Under the pieces are notes generated by a model. The model saw only the letters and a program-made list of their open reading frames with translations, did not search any database and had not been told where the DNA came from. From Catonia carolina (lineage: Eukaryota > Arthropoda > Insecta > Hemiptera > Achilidae): a stretch of DNA of 64,000 nucleotides. Below, piece after piece: positions 43,461 to 56,800 of the stretch. Each line of letters opens with the position of its first letter. The first letter of the stretch is position 1. The DNA lies in assembly GCA_035578175.1 (NCBI GenBank), contig JAQMRL010000002.1, positions 95,830,748 through 95,894,747 on the forward strand. The letters are read 5' to 3'. A program made the translations under genes and the position numbers.

Positions 43461-46400
43461 TTAACTTTTAATTCCAATATACGAAGTAGCTTTACCAGTT
43501 TTCTTAATAGTTTTCAGTAATTCTTCCATGGGTAAATTTGAAATTACTGTAACACGTTGGCCAGGTAAATCAATTTTTATGTCATCTACACCTTTTCCTA
43601 AAAATAAAAAAAATAAACAAATTTATAATTTCATTCATAACCAAAAAAAAAACCAAACACATAAAACAAAGTCTGTAAGGGGACTGTTTTAACGTTCTAT
43701 TGGACTTTGGTTCTGCCAGTTTTATTGCATGGTTCAGAGTGTTAGATCCTGTGATTGCTCAGCAGATATCAAGAACCTGCCAAGATGAGATTGTTAAGAC
43801 ATTTAGCAGGGTGTCGTTTGCTGGACCATAAAATAAATGAGCCAGGCGTGATATCAACTATTTGGAAGTTCAGGCAAAAGTGGTATAGTCATTTGTGGCA
43901 GATGCCAGATGATCAAGTGCCCAAACAGGTGTTTACTTATGAGTCAACTGAACAATATGGTATTGTACAACCTCTACTGAGATGAACAACTCAACTTTTT
44001 TAAGAAATATACCCTTATTAAGTTTAAGGTGTTGAGAAAATTTACAGATTGCAGTTAAACGTATGATTTGTATGCCTGTTGCTACATTTGGCATTGCACC
44101 GAACTACAAAGCTGAAGTCACATATTCAATTCCTGGCAAGAGGAGAATTTTCATGAAATTAAAACCAGTTACATTTTAGACCTAATGTGTTGATATTAAA
44201 GAGGATGTTCACGAAAATTAAAAAAATTATAGGATTTCAGTTTTAAAAGAGCATAAAAAATTGTTTATATTTTACACCATTGATTTTCCTAAAACTTATA
44301 TTTAAAAATCAGTCTTTCAGAGTTGTACATGTATTTCAGACCTTTCATTCTTGTTTCTTTTTTTGCTTTTATTTGTCATCAGGAACTACATTATTGACAA
44401 CCACACAATTTAATTGTTGCTTTTTGATGTTGATTAGGCATGAGTTTGAACAGGGACCCCAGTAGAGTTTGTTCATGAATGGCTATCAGCTGGTCATCAT
44501 TCAAAATCGCTTGCCCAACTGGTGTTATTTAACAAATAATAGCAACTTTCTACCAACTGACAAATTGGACTGGCCCAAAGACCTTGTTTAATTTTTTTCA
44601 ATATTGGTAAAATACAGTACAGTAATATTTTTATTTGTATTCAAGCTGTTCTATAATAATATTAATCGGTTTTTACATATGCCCTGATTCCATAACATAA
44701 ATTGTCACTGGATTAACACCTGGCTGAGCAAAGTGTTATAACCGATTGTGTAGAAGACATATAAATCATATCTACAATGACAACTATTTACATACTTGTC
44801 AGATAAAAGGTTATTTTAAATTGGCAGATTAAACGTACTATTCCTGATAATTTTTGGAATAAGGTTCAATGAATATTATAAAATATTAACTAGTATTTTT
44901 TCCATATTATTTTGAAATTTAATTAAATACAGATGAAAGTACATATTATACAGTCTACATAATAAATCAGATAAGACTGACGTTTAAAATCAGACTGTTT
45001 TTTTTTTTGAAGATTTATTACAATCAATGATAACCTTTTAATCTGAACTGTTAATTGAAAATATGGTAGTGAATAATGGTAAAATAATTTCTTGATATGT
45101 ATTCAAATCCATATTTCGAGTTACTATATTTTTTAAAATTTATAAATTGTCTTGCTAAAGATTAATACAAATATTTTATGCTAACAAGTAACTATAGATG
45201 TAGGCATTCGAAATGGCACATTCATGTTTTGCTGATCTTTCCCCACAATATGGACTCCATAATAAACAAGCTAGATTCAAAATTTTAATCTTTTTAAATA
45301 AAAAGGTCTACAAGATTTCTTCCAGGCCATCTATGTGGTCCAGTGGTTAGTGTGATACGCTACAAAGCAAAGGTAGCAAAGGTTTTCCTGACCAGGGTCT
45401 GGAAAATTACTGCATGTTCAGACCCACTGTTCCTAAACCAAAAGTAGTTGCTAATAACAAAGATGTCGATAAGACTTAAAATAAAACTAAAAATGGAAAA
45501 GAAAATTTCTTTTGACCTATCCCAAACCTGTACCTTACAACTTGTTTCTGCATCAGAAACATCTCAAACTTACCACTGTATGATCCCAAAATACATACTA
45601 TGGAATCAACAATGTGTGTATAAAAAAAACCTTAATATAAATAAATAGGTATTAAGTGCTAATAAAACATACAATTTAGTAACCTTTACAAAACAAAAAA
45701 CTACCTTAGATTAATTAAACATCAAATTTCAAACATTAGTAGAATTAAATAAATTTTCAGAAGAAAGCATTTGATATTTGTGAGGAAATAAAAAACACTA
45801 ATTTTATTGAATTAGATAAATTTAAACCTTACAATTTAATTTTATAATGGCAAAACTTTCATGGACTACATGCTCATAAATTAAATTATAAAGTAAAACA
45901 GACTGTATTTGAAACAAAAATATCAGACAAATTTTCTGTTCAGAGATAACTGTTTAAAATACAAGCGAATGGTATGAGTGTGTATTCAGTTGTCAAAATG
46001 ATTTACACAGTTGCAAGAGTTGATAAAACTGATACACAGTTTTTTCATTGTTATCCATATATGAATGTAATACTTCTGAATACTATATTTTTAATACAGT
46101 AGAAATACACAGAAAAATTTCAGAATAGATTATCATTTTAAAATTATGAAGTCATTTAAATAAGCCACAAACAAGTAATTTTTGTAATTTAAATTGTTAC
46201 ACTCTTAAGAGGGAATAAATTATTCAAATATGTTCATTTACTAAACAGATACTAAACATACTTTAGTACATATACTAAACATACTTTATTCAAAAATAAA
46301 TTTTTATCATCCTGCAGTTTGAAATCACTTCCACTTCATATAATGAATTAATATAATAATTTCACTAACCTTCTTTTTAAACTGCGTCACTTTTATTTTA

Positions 46401-49400
46401 ATTCGTACTTACACGTGTTTCGGTGGATCCACCATCATCAGAGTAAATGAAAAATTGAAACTAAAAAATTTTTATCTCACTTATTTAAAATTTACAGAAG
46501 ATGATACATCTTCAGTCACTTGTATAAAAGTTTTATACAAGTAATAAAAAATTTTAAGTTATATAAGGTAACAAAAGGTAAAATTTTATGTAAGGTAATT
46601 TTATAGAAGGTATAAAAATTTTGTACAAGTGACTGAAGATGTATCATTTTCTGTAAATTTTAAATAAGTGAGATAAAAATTGTTTAGTTTCAATTTTTCA
46701 TTTACTCTGATGATTGTGGATCCACCGAAACACGTGTAAGTAGGAATTAAAATAAAGGTGACGCAGTTTAAAAAGAAGGTTAGTGAAATTATTATAAACA
46801 TACTTTCAGCTAATAACAAAAGAATTAAACAGCTACTCTTTAAATGGTAAATTACTAAGTAATCAAATGTTAAGTAATAGTGCAGTTTTATTAAATTCAA
46901 TCAAAGCACTATCAAACAAAGAGAAAGTGGAAGGGCATTAACCTTGATACAATTGCTTGGTTATACAGAAAGTGAAAAAAAACACTTGCAGAAAAAATAC
47001 TAAAAAATATTACGCTTTAAAATGTGTATACTTATTGGCAAAAAAAGTTCCATTATTACAAAACAATATTTATAGATAGCAAGACAAGAGTTTATTAATT
47101 TCAGTTTACAAAGAAATGAATTGCTTTTATCTTACATATACTGACTTAAAGAATTTATTTAAAAAATATGATTTAAATAGGTACTTAAAATAAAAAATTT
47201 GGTCTCAATGTATTTTAAACAGATACTCTGTTTGTCCTTAAACAGAGTTCCTTAAACAGTCCTCAAACAGTTTGTCCTTAACAGAGTTCTACTAAATGGA
47301 TTAAAATTTTTACATGGTTGTAAAGGACACTTTCTGGATTCTGCAAAAAAATCCGAAAATGAAAATTTGTAAAAGTCGTAATGAGATATTGTGAAGTACA
47401 TAACAAAATAATTAAATTAAAATTTTGATGGTGGTACAAGTACTATTTTGGTGCCAAAATTATGAAGTTCAGTTTGTTTTGAAGAATCGTTATGGTGACA
47501 GCAATTGTTTATCTATGTGCATACCATATTCATGAAAATAACACTGATACAAAACATCATGAATTAAAACTACAAGTGTTAGTGTAATTGTTAAATTGGT
47601 TGTTAAGAATAAATTAGTATTAATGTGAAAATTAATTGGCAGGGGTTAGCTGGTATAAATTAAATGTATAAGGGTTTTTACAACAAAGCAAGTACCTAAA
47701 TTATAATAGTATTTTGTAATAAAACAAAAACTATTAATAGTATTCTACTCTGAATTTTTCAAACAGATTAACCGACTACATTAGTGAACAAGACAATAAA
47801 AAATATATTGCTAATAATTTCATTTATTTCACATGAAAAAAAAGTTATACCGATAAATTATTTTGTTGTGTGCGTGTGTTCTACAACAAATTTATGGAAA
47901 ATTAGTTCTGCATAATAATAGTTGATGTAAGATTGTTAATTTAAAATTCTAGTTTTACTTTATTTATTTACCATATTTTTAAGAAAAGAGCTGTAAATAA
48001 ATTATAATATTCAAGTAAGAAACGTTTGTACGATAATTCGCTGCATCACTTATGACCAAATAAATAATAGGCAGCTAGCAGCTAAGTGACAACAATAGTT
48101 GGCAGGCATCATTGATTAGCATTACAATGAATCTCCTTCCTTTCTTGATTAGGTTAAGTGATAAAAAGTTGATAGGCCTACTAGATTTAAAATATTATTG
48201 CATAACAATGCTAACATTATTTTATTAGGCCTTTTTCAATTTTTTTTTTTAACTCAATGTAACATTTACACTAATAAATAACATATGCTTACATTTATGG
48301 TTGAAAATGCCCGCCAGAATCAGAGAAATGTCCTAAAAACGGCAAAAAGGAAACTATCTGTTGTTTCCGAATTTCAGAGTAATAAACAAATTCTCTTAAA
48401 AATTTTGGGCAAAGTTTTTTTTTTAAGATTAGATACCAATAATACAAAAAGAAAATGAACCCCATATTTTCTGATCCTCACTTTTGGCATTTCTGATGTA
48501 GGATCAATGAAGATTTCAAAAAATTTTCAGGAAATTATGTTTTGAACACTATGGAGATACTGTACTATTACTAAACTTTATAAATTAATATTAGGAACAA
48601 ATCTCTTCTACTCCATTCTGAATTTTTCACTAGTACTGTCTTTAGTTTTTACTTTCATCTGACATTTCATATTATTCATATACAAGAAATGGTTTAATTG
48701 TGTTTCCAAAACGCCTAGCAAGTTTCAATATTCATCCTCAATTTTTATAAAATGATTTATTTTTGGAATTTGTGCTCAGGCTTAATTGAAATGAATTATT
48801 TGTCCTTCCTCCATCAAATTTAACCACATTTACAATGTCATGGGACAAGGTATAAAAAAACTTCAGTAAAACAAACTAATTATAATATTATAAATTAATA
48901 GGTTTTAATTAATTAACTATTAATTTTAAGTCGCATCAACATTTTGGTTATTAGCAACTATTTTGGGTAAGGAACAGTGGGTTTGAACTTGTAATGATTT
49001 TCCAGACCCGGGCCCGAAATCGAACCCAAGAACTCAAATTTGAAGCATAGCACGCTAACCACTGGGCCATTAGGCCACCACAAAGGTGGCTAAATTATTA
49101 ATTATTCTATGTATAGATTATATTTATATGATATGCCTGTGTACTCTACAGCTGATAAAGTTATTAGTTACCTGAATGTTCAGTTACCATTTGCAATTCA
49201 CTATCAACAGTTTAAGTTTAAAATTAGTTCATAAATAATAAGAAATCATACAAGACTTTACAAACTTACCAACTGCTAGTTTATTTTGGTTAACAATGCT
49301 GAACTATGCTGCATGAAATACATAAAGGCTACAACAGAACTAATTTAGTAATACGTTTTGAATAACGATAGAATGAAGTCGCGTATAAAACAGAGAGAAA

Positions 49401-52400
49401 GCACTTTTGTTTCATATCATACCACATAATAATTAATAAATTTAACTGATATTGTTTTGGAAACAGAATGTACATGATAGAGTAGAGGTGAAGAGGAAGT
49501 GGACTCAACCTCACTCTCCAATTCACTAGATTGGTTGCCTAAAATGTTTTCATTTTCCAACTACACATAACATTTTTTTTAATTAGCTCTAATTTACACT
49601 TAATTAAATTACCTTTTAATTTTGATAAAACTCGTTCCACAGCACTTGAACATCCTTCACACGTCATTTCTACTTTAAATTCATGAACCTGAAAATAAAA
49701 TAGTACATTTAAATCATCAATTTAGTAACAGGGCATAAATTGATTTAGAATAACACAGCGGTTGTCAGAGTTTATACAACACAATTTTTCTTAAAAATAT
49801 TTTATAGAATTTACTGCATTAGTTCAATTAACATGGTTTACCATGTTCCTTCTCATTAAACTATCATAAAATAATTACATCTATATGAATACTTAGTTAT
49901 TCTTTTAAATTGTTTAATAACCGATAAAACTTAGTTTTTTAGTAGATGAAATTGTTTCATGACACTTGGTTTAAAACTGTAAAAATATTTATAAAGTAAC
50001 TTGATGCGGTCAACGAAACTGACCAATGATAAACACTAATCTAAAATTTATCAATTGAGAAAATGAGAGTTCAATATTTTGACAAAATTCTTGTTGTTTA
50101 GGGCATCAGCCGAAAGGATGGTTTGAACCTCTACTAAGTAAAACGAGTGAGGTGGTTTAAAATTGCTCTCCTCACTGAGTGGAAAAATAGCCATTGCTTA
50201 TCAGCATGCCAGACCCTCTGAAAAGCATTTACTTTCCAGCTTGCAAATGATACCTTCACTTCATTCACCACTGGGTCTGGATGTATAATGAAATTCATTA
50301 CTCAGAGGAGATAACTGTGATAAGTGTCTTTTACACCTCTACCTCTTCTGTTCTTCAATGATTCAGTCATATAACTGGCTAACTATGTCATAAGAAACAA
50401 AACTATTCTTTGCAGCGCTGAAACTAGCAGATCAAGAGTAAATAATCTTATCACTCCACCTGCCTGTTATGGGAAAATAACACACTTAATAAAATTAATT
50501 TAGACCAAGCAACTGACTGCAATAATCACATTTAATTGCTGACACAAACAATCACAATGGAAACACAAAAAAGTAACAATTGAGAGAAAATGACAAAAAA
50601 AATTAACAATGTAATTTACATTACACATGGAAGACAAAATTCAAATGCTTGGAAAACTTTGTTGAACAGGAGTAAAAAATAAAATTGGTGTAAAACACTC
50701 ACACAACTTTCTCTTGCCAATGTAAATAATGACCAATATAACCTAACATTAGTAATAAAACATTAGAAATAAACAAAAAACTAACCTAAAAAACATAACC
50801 TTATTTTAATCATAAGTGAACGATGCAAAATGAAAATCGACCTCAGTTTGGCTTAAAAATATGGAAAGTCACTCTTTCACGCTAAACTAGGTTCTGTAGA
50901 AGAAAATTCTCTAAATAAAAGTTGTAGATCTTTTAATTTCCTATAGATTTTATTATATACACGTTCGTCGTAAAACGCATACTAAGGCCGAAATTTTAAA
51001 AAAATAATTGTTCACACGTTTTCGTGAAAAAAAAAAAACAGAAAATCGCTAATTTCCGCTAAACTAAGCGTTATACAAAAATATGTTAGAAATAAAAGTT
51101 GTAGGATTTTAAATTCTCTACAACTTTTAATATATACATTTTTGTGCTAAAATGCATATTAAAGCTGTAATCTTAAAAAAACGATTTTTTTACGTGAAAA
51201 CAGCCTCGAACCAAGAATTTCAGCAAACATGGCGCCTACCCTATCTTGTAAAACATAAAAAATTCAATAAAACAGGCGATTTTTAAAAAAATCGTTGGAC
51301 CCGTTTTTGAGAAAATGGCAAAAAAGTGAAAAATTACACGAATAAACTACTTCCGGTTGACCGATTTTGATGAAAATGTTCGTGTCGGATCCGGTAGTGG
51401 TATGTGACTTAAGTTTCAAGTTTGTACGATGTTCCATTCTTGAGATATTCTGTTCACACACACAAACACACAGGCCAATCGCTAACATGTTTTTTTGGGT
51501 TCAGGGGGTCTGAAAACGTGTAGATCCGGTGAAAACTCGATTTCGAAAAATGGACATGAAAACAATACTTTCCTTCCTATATATTCATATAGGGAAGAGA
51601 AAGTAATAAGCCGAGTTTTAATGAAGCTTTTTTAATGGTCCTCTAGTAAGTTTATACTTAAAATGACATAGTGTTTAAAAGACTTTATATTTAAAATAAT
51701 GTATAGGCCTAATACAAAAATTAATTTTCTCTATTATGAGATATTATCCAACAAGTTTGGGAAAACTTAAGGAATTCATGCAGATTCCACACTGCTTACT
51801 ATTGGCATCAACGTATAAATAACTGCTTAAAGATAAATGAATACCAAAGAAAATCTTTTGTCCATATTTAATATAATAAAACACTCAGTAATAACATTAA
51901 TAATAATAAACTTTTACTGGCAAAGAACAAAACCGAAATGGATAAAGGAAGTCCGCAGGACATGGAAGAGTTGAGAATTTCAAGGGAGAATCTGATTACA
52001 AAATCTGGAAAATACGACAAGATAATTATAACTAATATGATAATACTTGAGCCTAAAACTAAAAAGGAATCCAACAGGGTGTATTCGGACAGACAGGCGC
52101 CAAAGGTTGGAACGCCTAAAAAATATATGGGCGAAAAGGAAAGAAGCAAGAATAAAACAACTGCCACAGTTCGAGAATATGAAGAACCGATTACAGAATG
52201 GATTGGCCCAGAAATGGGACTAAAGTGATCCTATGAGGTCATAAAAGAAAAAAAAACATAAAAACTCTTATGTGCAACAAAAACGAAATTTCTTCAAATG
52301 AAATGAGACAGGTGAGGACACAATTATTATCAAAGACTGAATTTTTAAAATTCATTCATACTTTTATACAACAAATTTATAATAATTGTCGTTACTATGT

Positions 52401-52776
52401 CTCTTATGTTCGCACAGTTTAGTTTATTGACAGTTACTTTTTGTAATATGTTGACAACATAAATTTTAAACAAAACTATAAGGAAAGGTACTAATTTCCA
52501 TTATGCAAAAGTTGCCCAGTAGAATTTGTACCATACACTGCAGTAAATAGTATGTCAAGTGTGTTTGGGTGATAGATTGCACTGGTTGCAACATAACAGG
52601 CATCATTCAACATAAACAAATCATTTAAAGCGGTGCATGTTACATGTTCACCTATCAATACACAACTAGCCGGTTTATTTATCTTGTTAGCTGGTTCGTT
52701 GACCTAAGCAGTGATTTGTAACACTAATGTATTAAAAATCAGAATTTACAAAGAAATATCAACATACCTGACTCAT
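43461..52776 (-). CDS. ATOX1: ATOX1, cytosolic copper chaperone
   Basis: Three coding exons: 52776-52768 (only ATG AGT CAG, donor GTATGT), 49688-49613 (acceptor TTTTCAG, donor GTAATT) and 43597-43461 (acceptor TTTTTAG, stop TAA). Joined they encode 73 residues, the normal size for this single HMA-domain family. The copper site MTCEGC lies near the N-terminus, followed by SSAVERVLSKL (helix 1), a DLPGQRVTV strand and the KKTGK motif near the C-terminus, which in known ATOX1 is next to the metal site. The protein carries Cu(I) to the secretory-pathway ATP7-type ATPase. Introns of 3.1 and 6.0 kb are full of repeats. Divergent from POC1 with 1024 bp between start codons. Confidence 0.93.
43680..43960 (+). 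pseudogene. LINE C-terminal fragment (endonuclease-RT tail)
   Basis: VLPVLLHGSEC, then after a frameshift EPAKMRLLRHLAGCRLLDHK and FRQKWYSHLWQMPDDQVPKQ. These match the LINE pattern PxLLYGSExW, EMRFLRxxxG, DRxRN, RxxWxxHxxRMxxxRxPK. 5'-truncated, frameshifted, in antisense in ATOX1 intron 2. Confidence 0.75.
43961..45319. other. ATOX1 intron 2, no feature
   Basis: A 61-codon frame at 44280-44465 has no recognisable content. Nothing else seen. Confidence 0.4.
45320..45480 (+). repeat. tRNA-like SINE, diverged
   Basis: GTGGTCCAGTGGTTAGTGTG gives an A-box-like head. The body (GGGTCTGGAAAATTACTGCA, TAGTTGCTAATAAC) matches, in opposite orientation, the S1-like copies at 31138 and 48922. The small frame over 45448-45648 is incidental. 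Confidence 0.6.
46308..46797. mobile_element. Foldback element with hammerhead-like cores, copy 2
   Basis: Same family as 25161-25655. Left arm (minus-strand core about 46447-46403) and right arm (plus-strand core about 46701-46746) carry CTGATGA, a GTGGATCCAC hairpin, GAAAC and ACGTGT. The right-hand core reads CTGATGATTGTGG, one change from the others. The centre differs from copy 1 (46530-46620). The left outer end has CCTGCAGTTTGAAAT, the family terminus. It lies in ATOX1 intron 2. Confidence 0.85.
46798..48917. other. ATOX1 intron 2, mostly featureless
   Basis: About 47205-47400 resembles 55960-56110 (ATGTATTTTAAA, then ACAGAGTTCTAC, then TTTTTACATG), so a low-copy repeat is present in both. 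No coding signal. Confidence 0.45.
48922..49090 (-). repeat. S1-like SINE, diverged
   Basis: On the minus strand, GTGGCCTAATGGCCCAGTGG gives an A-box-like head and GGGTTCGATTTC the B box. The tail (plus strand TTAAGTCGCATCAACATT) is the S1 tail. Confidence 0.8.
50092..50470 (-). repeat. R1 interspersed repeat, copy 4
   Basis: Reverse complement of the other R1 copies: TTGTTGTTTAGGGCATCAGC at the left, CACCTGCCTGTTATG at the right. It shows that R1 begins CATAACAGGCAGGTGGAG. Located in ATOX1 intron 1. Confidence 0.85.
50680..51606 (-). repeat. R2 repeat, copy A
   Basis: Full-length R2 in the minus orientation. Its left end in R2 sense forms a hairpin: ACTTTCTCTTCCCTATATG followed shortly by TATAGGAAGGAAAGT (51606-51566). 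The other end carries CATTGGCAAGAGAAAG and CACACAACT. No protein similarity. A 74-codon frame at 51264-51488 is a chance frame. It lies in ATOX1 intron 1. Confidence 0.85.
51925..52255 (+). pseudogene. LINE 3'-end fragment in ATOX1 intron 1
   Basis: One frame reads KPKWIKEVRRTWKS and later ERLKNIWAKRKEARIK, resembling the tail of insect LINE endonuclease-RTs. A 3'UTR-like GATCCTATGAGGTCATAAAAG and an A-run (52247-52257) follow. The 96-codon open frame at 51938-52228 is in another frame and probably not a gene. Confidence 0.5.
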
Positions 52777-53800
52777 TTTTTAAAAATTGTAGTAAATTAA
52801 TATGGTATATTCACAGCAATCTGGACAACTCCACAGAATTTAAAATATTTGTAGCACCAAACGTGGCGAACAGTCACCTGATTTGAATATGTTTTGAAAC
52901 ACTCATTCACTCACTGCGCTCATTGCTGACAGCCAAATTTATATGGCAACGCCCCGTAGATATCAGGTACTTAATGAAAAAAAAAAATAGCTATTGTCGT
53001 TTTGAACGAATGTGGCAAATAAACTAAATCGGTGTGTACTATAAATACAGCAATAAAATTGGTTAGTTTTTCATTCTACTAATAAAGTATTTGTACGTTA
53101 TAAAATAGGGTATACCTAAAATAGTATTAAGCATAACAACATTATTCATTTTTCATTTGTATCTCAATCAATTATAAGGGGTGAATACTATTTTCTAGAT
53201 TCTAATAAAGTTTTTTACTTGTTAATATCGAAAATAAATATACCTTACCAAATTATATACAGCGTAGGATAAACTACAATAGTTTTATTTTGAAACCATA
53301 TTGGAGTAAACCCTGTTACTTTTAGCGCCATTTTCATTTTAGAAGTAAAGTGATGCGGTACGAGCGTTAACTGTATTGAGTTAATTAGTTCTTATGGTTT
53401 TAATGGTATTTCTTAATTAATTTATAAGCTGAGTTGTCTTTTAGTGAGTCATAAATACGTCTTATAATTTACAGGTACTTATAATATGAATGTATTATTG
53501 AACTGGCATGCCTACTGCGTTAGTTTCAGAATTTACGTTTTCTAACCTAGAAAGAAAATAATTATCTGGTGACATTTAATTTCGTTTACTTAATACCATC
53601 TCTGTATTTAAAATAGAGCACTATAAAAGGTTTAGAATATGCCACCTAAATTAGTACAGCTATGATAAATTATTCATGTTACAATAACATGATATGAGCA
53701 GGTCAATTTTCAGTTATTTCAGTTTTGAGTCATTACATGTATAGAATGATTGATGTTCTATTATACTACATATCTGTTTCTATTTCTTGTTCTAGGCCTG
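52777..53800. promoter_or_regulatory. Shared upstream region of ATOX1 and POC1
   Basis: Divergent start codons are 1024 bp apart. POC1 codes from a splice acceptor at 53795, so it has at least one untranslated exon within or beyond this stretch, plausibly near 53340-53480. No specific promoter element can be named. Confidence 0.5.
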
Positions 53801-56800
53801 ATGGGTGACGATGATCCCGAACTTCAAAGACATCTCCAGGGTCATAAAGGCGAAGTAACATCTGTTGCATTTGATTATCAAAACAAGTTTTTAGTATCAT
53901 CTAGTTTGGATAGTAGTCTTATGTTATGGAAAATAAATCAGAATGGTGCTTTGCGGTAAGGTTCTTATAGTTTTTATTTAAATTATAATTTTTGAAAGTT
54001 ACCTGACAAATAAATAATTGTATAAAGAAATATTAAGGTTAATGAGAGACAGATGTAATGATGTTTCACAAAATTCTGTTTGTAAAGATAAACACAAAGT
54101 ATATTATTGTAAAGTATTGCTATATTTATCTGTGAAACAGGTAGTGTAAACCTTTTGGGTTATGTATTCTCTCTCTTTGTAGTTTACTGTTAGTGTTTGC
54201 GAAACCCTCATTGTGTATATTGTAGCATTTGCAGTTGTATATGAATTACTTCTGAAAAAAATTAATTTTCAGACCTTTTCTATGGTTTTATTACTCATTA
54301 GGTACAACTATAATGGTATTTATTTTGTATAAAAAAAATTTCAGTGCAAATTTTTGTACACTCAACCAGATTTGATGATCAAAATTGTAGGCCTGCCTGT
54401 TACATTAATACATAACACTGCAGTAATATTTAATTTTTTGTTAATCTAAAGCAAGTGTTACAAAACCATTTAGTTGATGAGGTACACTGTATAGTAATTA
54501 AATTTGCTTTTAATAAATGTTATATTTGTATTTTTCAATGCAGTATGGTACCCACTGAAATTGTAATGATATTGTGTAAAAGTTAAGCATGAAATACATT
54601 TTGATTTCACCTATTATCTAAATTTCTGATAAATCTTAATCCAATTTGTTTGAGTTGACTCAGATAAACAGCGTTTTAATGTATACTAATGTTAATATTT
54701 TAAACAAGTTAGACTTTTTTAACTAAACTTTTGAGTATTTAGCCATGAATTAATTACTGCCGAGTTATACTGTATGTCTTCTTTGTCAATTTTTTGTATC
54801 CTTAAGGTTATTCAATGTTACCATGAACCATTTTAAAATATTGTTATTTCATTGAAAAATTGTTTTATCAAGCTGCTACTGTTCATTCTTACCACATGTC
54901 CGTAAAATACAAGTCTCCTTTTTCTTATTACATAGATTATATAAGTTTTTTCATGTATATGTTTGTTCGAACGAGTTTGTTGTCTTCTTATTGATATCAT
55001 CTTTCAGTATTTTGAAATAATTTTTGTTATGTAGAAAATTACACAAAATTCATAAAAGTATACTTATGTAGTATATCACAATTCACTAGTACATGGTCAC
55101 ATGTGTCCTATAAAGAAATTTAAAGATTAAAAAAAAACAGTAACTGTATTAACAACCTAGACCTGGATCCACTACAAAAGCTGCCCAGCCATTGCTTCAG
55201 GTACTATCTTCTGGAACTGTTTTTAATTTAATAATTTTGGATGAACATTGTCTCTGCAAGCAGTGTTACCTGGGAATACAAAACATCTCTTGAATTAGCC
55301 AAGAAAAACATAGTCTACCAAGATATCTATGAGAGGGTGTTCACCTGGGAGGTTCTTTTGGGTTCATTTTAGGCTCTCAGGAAAAAAGTATGTATTGGCT
55401 TGGGTAAGATTTAATAGTTTCTTTATCTTGTGAGATTTTACCCAACACCTATTCAAAAAGACATTTTCATGAATAAATATGTAGGCCTATTAAATCATTT
55501 GTAACCTAAACACACTCTAAGTATAACGTTTCAATGTTTTCAGGTTTTTAGGACACAGAGATGGCGTGTATGACATATCCTTCTCACCAACTAGTAAATT
55601 GATTGCTTCATGTTCACGAGATAAAACTATTCGATTATGGGTACCAAAAGTTCAGAGTACATCAACAAGCTTCAAAGCACATACCTCAACCATACGGTCA
55701 ATTCAATTCTCACCAGATGGCCAACGTCTTATTTCTGCATCTGATGACAAAATGATTAAGTTGTGGAATGTTACCAGAAGAAAGTGAGTTGCATTTTAGT
55801 TTGGTGTATTTATGTAAAATAAATGTAATGTTAGTCGACATATCAATATATGGGCTTCCAGGTCAAAGCCCTTTTTGTCCTCTATTTAACTGTTACAGCA
55901 GCATAGTTGCCACTTTGTGCATAGACCTACTAGTATTTATATATTTAAAACACAAAATTGCTTCCAATGTATTTTAAATGAAAATTCTATTAACTCCCAA
56001 ATACAGAGTTCTACCGAATAGATTTTTATAATTTTTACATGATTTTAAAGAGTATTCTTTCCTGATTTGCCCAAGAATTCTAAACTTGAAATTCATGCTA
56101 ATATGAACTTCATTTTATGAAATGAAAACGAGTAAATGTCATTCACAACATAAAGTATTAATACAATGTAATGCGGTTCTCCCATATTTATCCCTTTCCA
56201 AAATCCATTTTACGCGTACAGGGTATCTGTCATCTCCTTAATCATTTTACGACACACTCAGTTGGTATAAGACAGTCATTATGTTTTTCATTTTAGTTTA
56301 AAACCGTTCTTTTCAGGACAAAACTATCATAATACTGTGCTTCAGTTGTTAGGTACTCATCGTTCTTCTAAGAACAAAGTTTATTCTTTAAAGAAGGCTA
56401 CTTCCTGTAAGAGTTGCATGACTATAAACAAGGCCCAAGAGCAAACACTGGAAAAAGTTGACCTGTACCTTCCACAACCTGTATTTAGCCTTGGGCAAAA
56501 CTATATGTGGCATTATCACTAGCCCGATCATTTGAAGACAAATTTTTGTTCCAGTAGGAAATAAGACAAGTAATATTGTTTATTATGAAGTTTTTTAATA
56601 AATTAATTCATATAAATGCAGGCCACGATTAAAGGTTGTCAAAACAAGATTATAATTTAAATATGAGTATATCAAAAAATTATACCACTCCAGTATTCAT
56701 TGTGCAAATAATTCGCATAGGTCCACAAGTGTGTATTTATTAATAAAATAAAATTAACTCATTTAAATATAGTTTGTGGTTGACCTTGATCCCTATTTTG

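Noticed and set aside
51938..52228. 96-codon plus-strand frame as a host gene
   Set aside because: Another frame of the same stretch carries LINE-tail landmarks, which explains the openness better.
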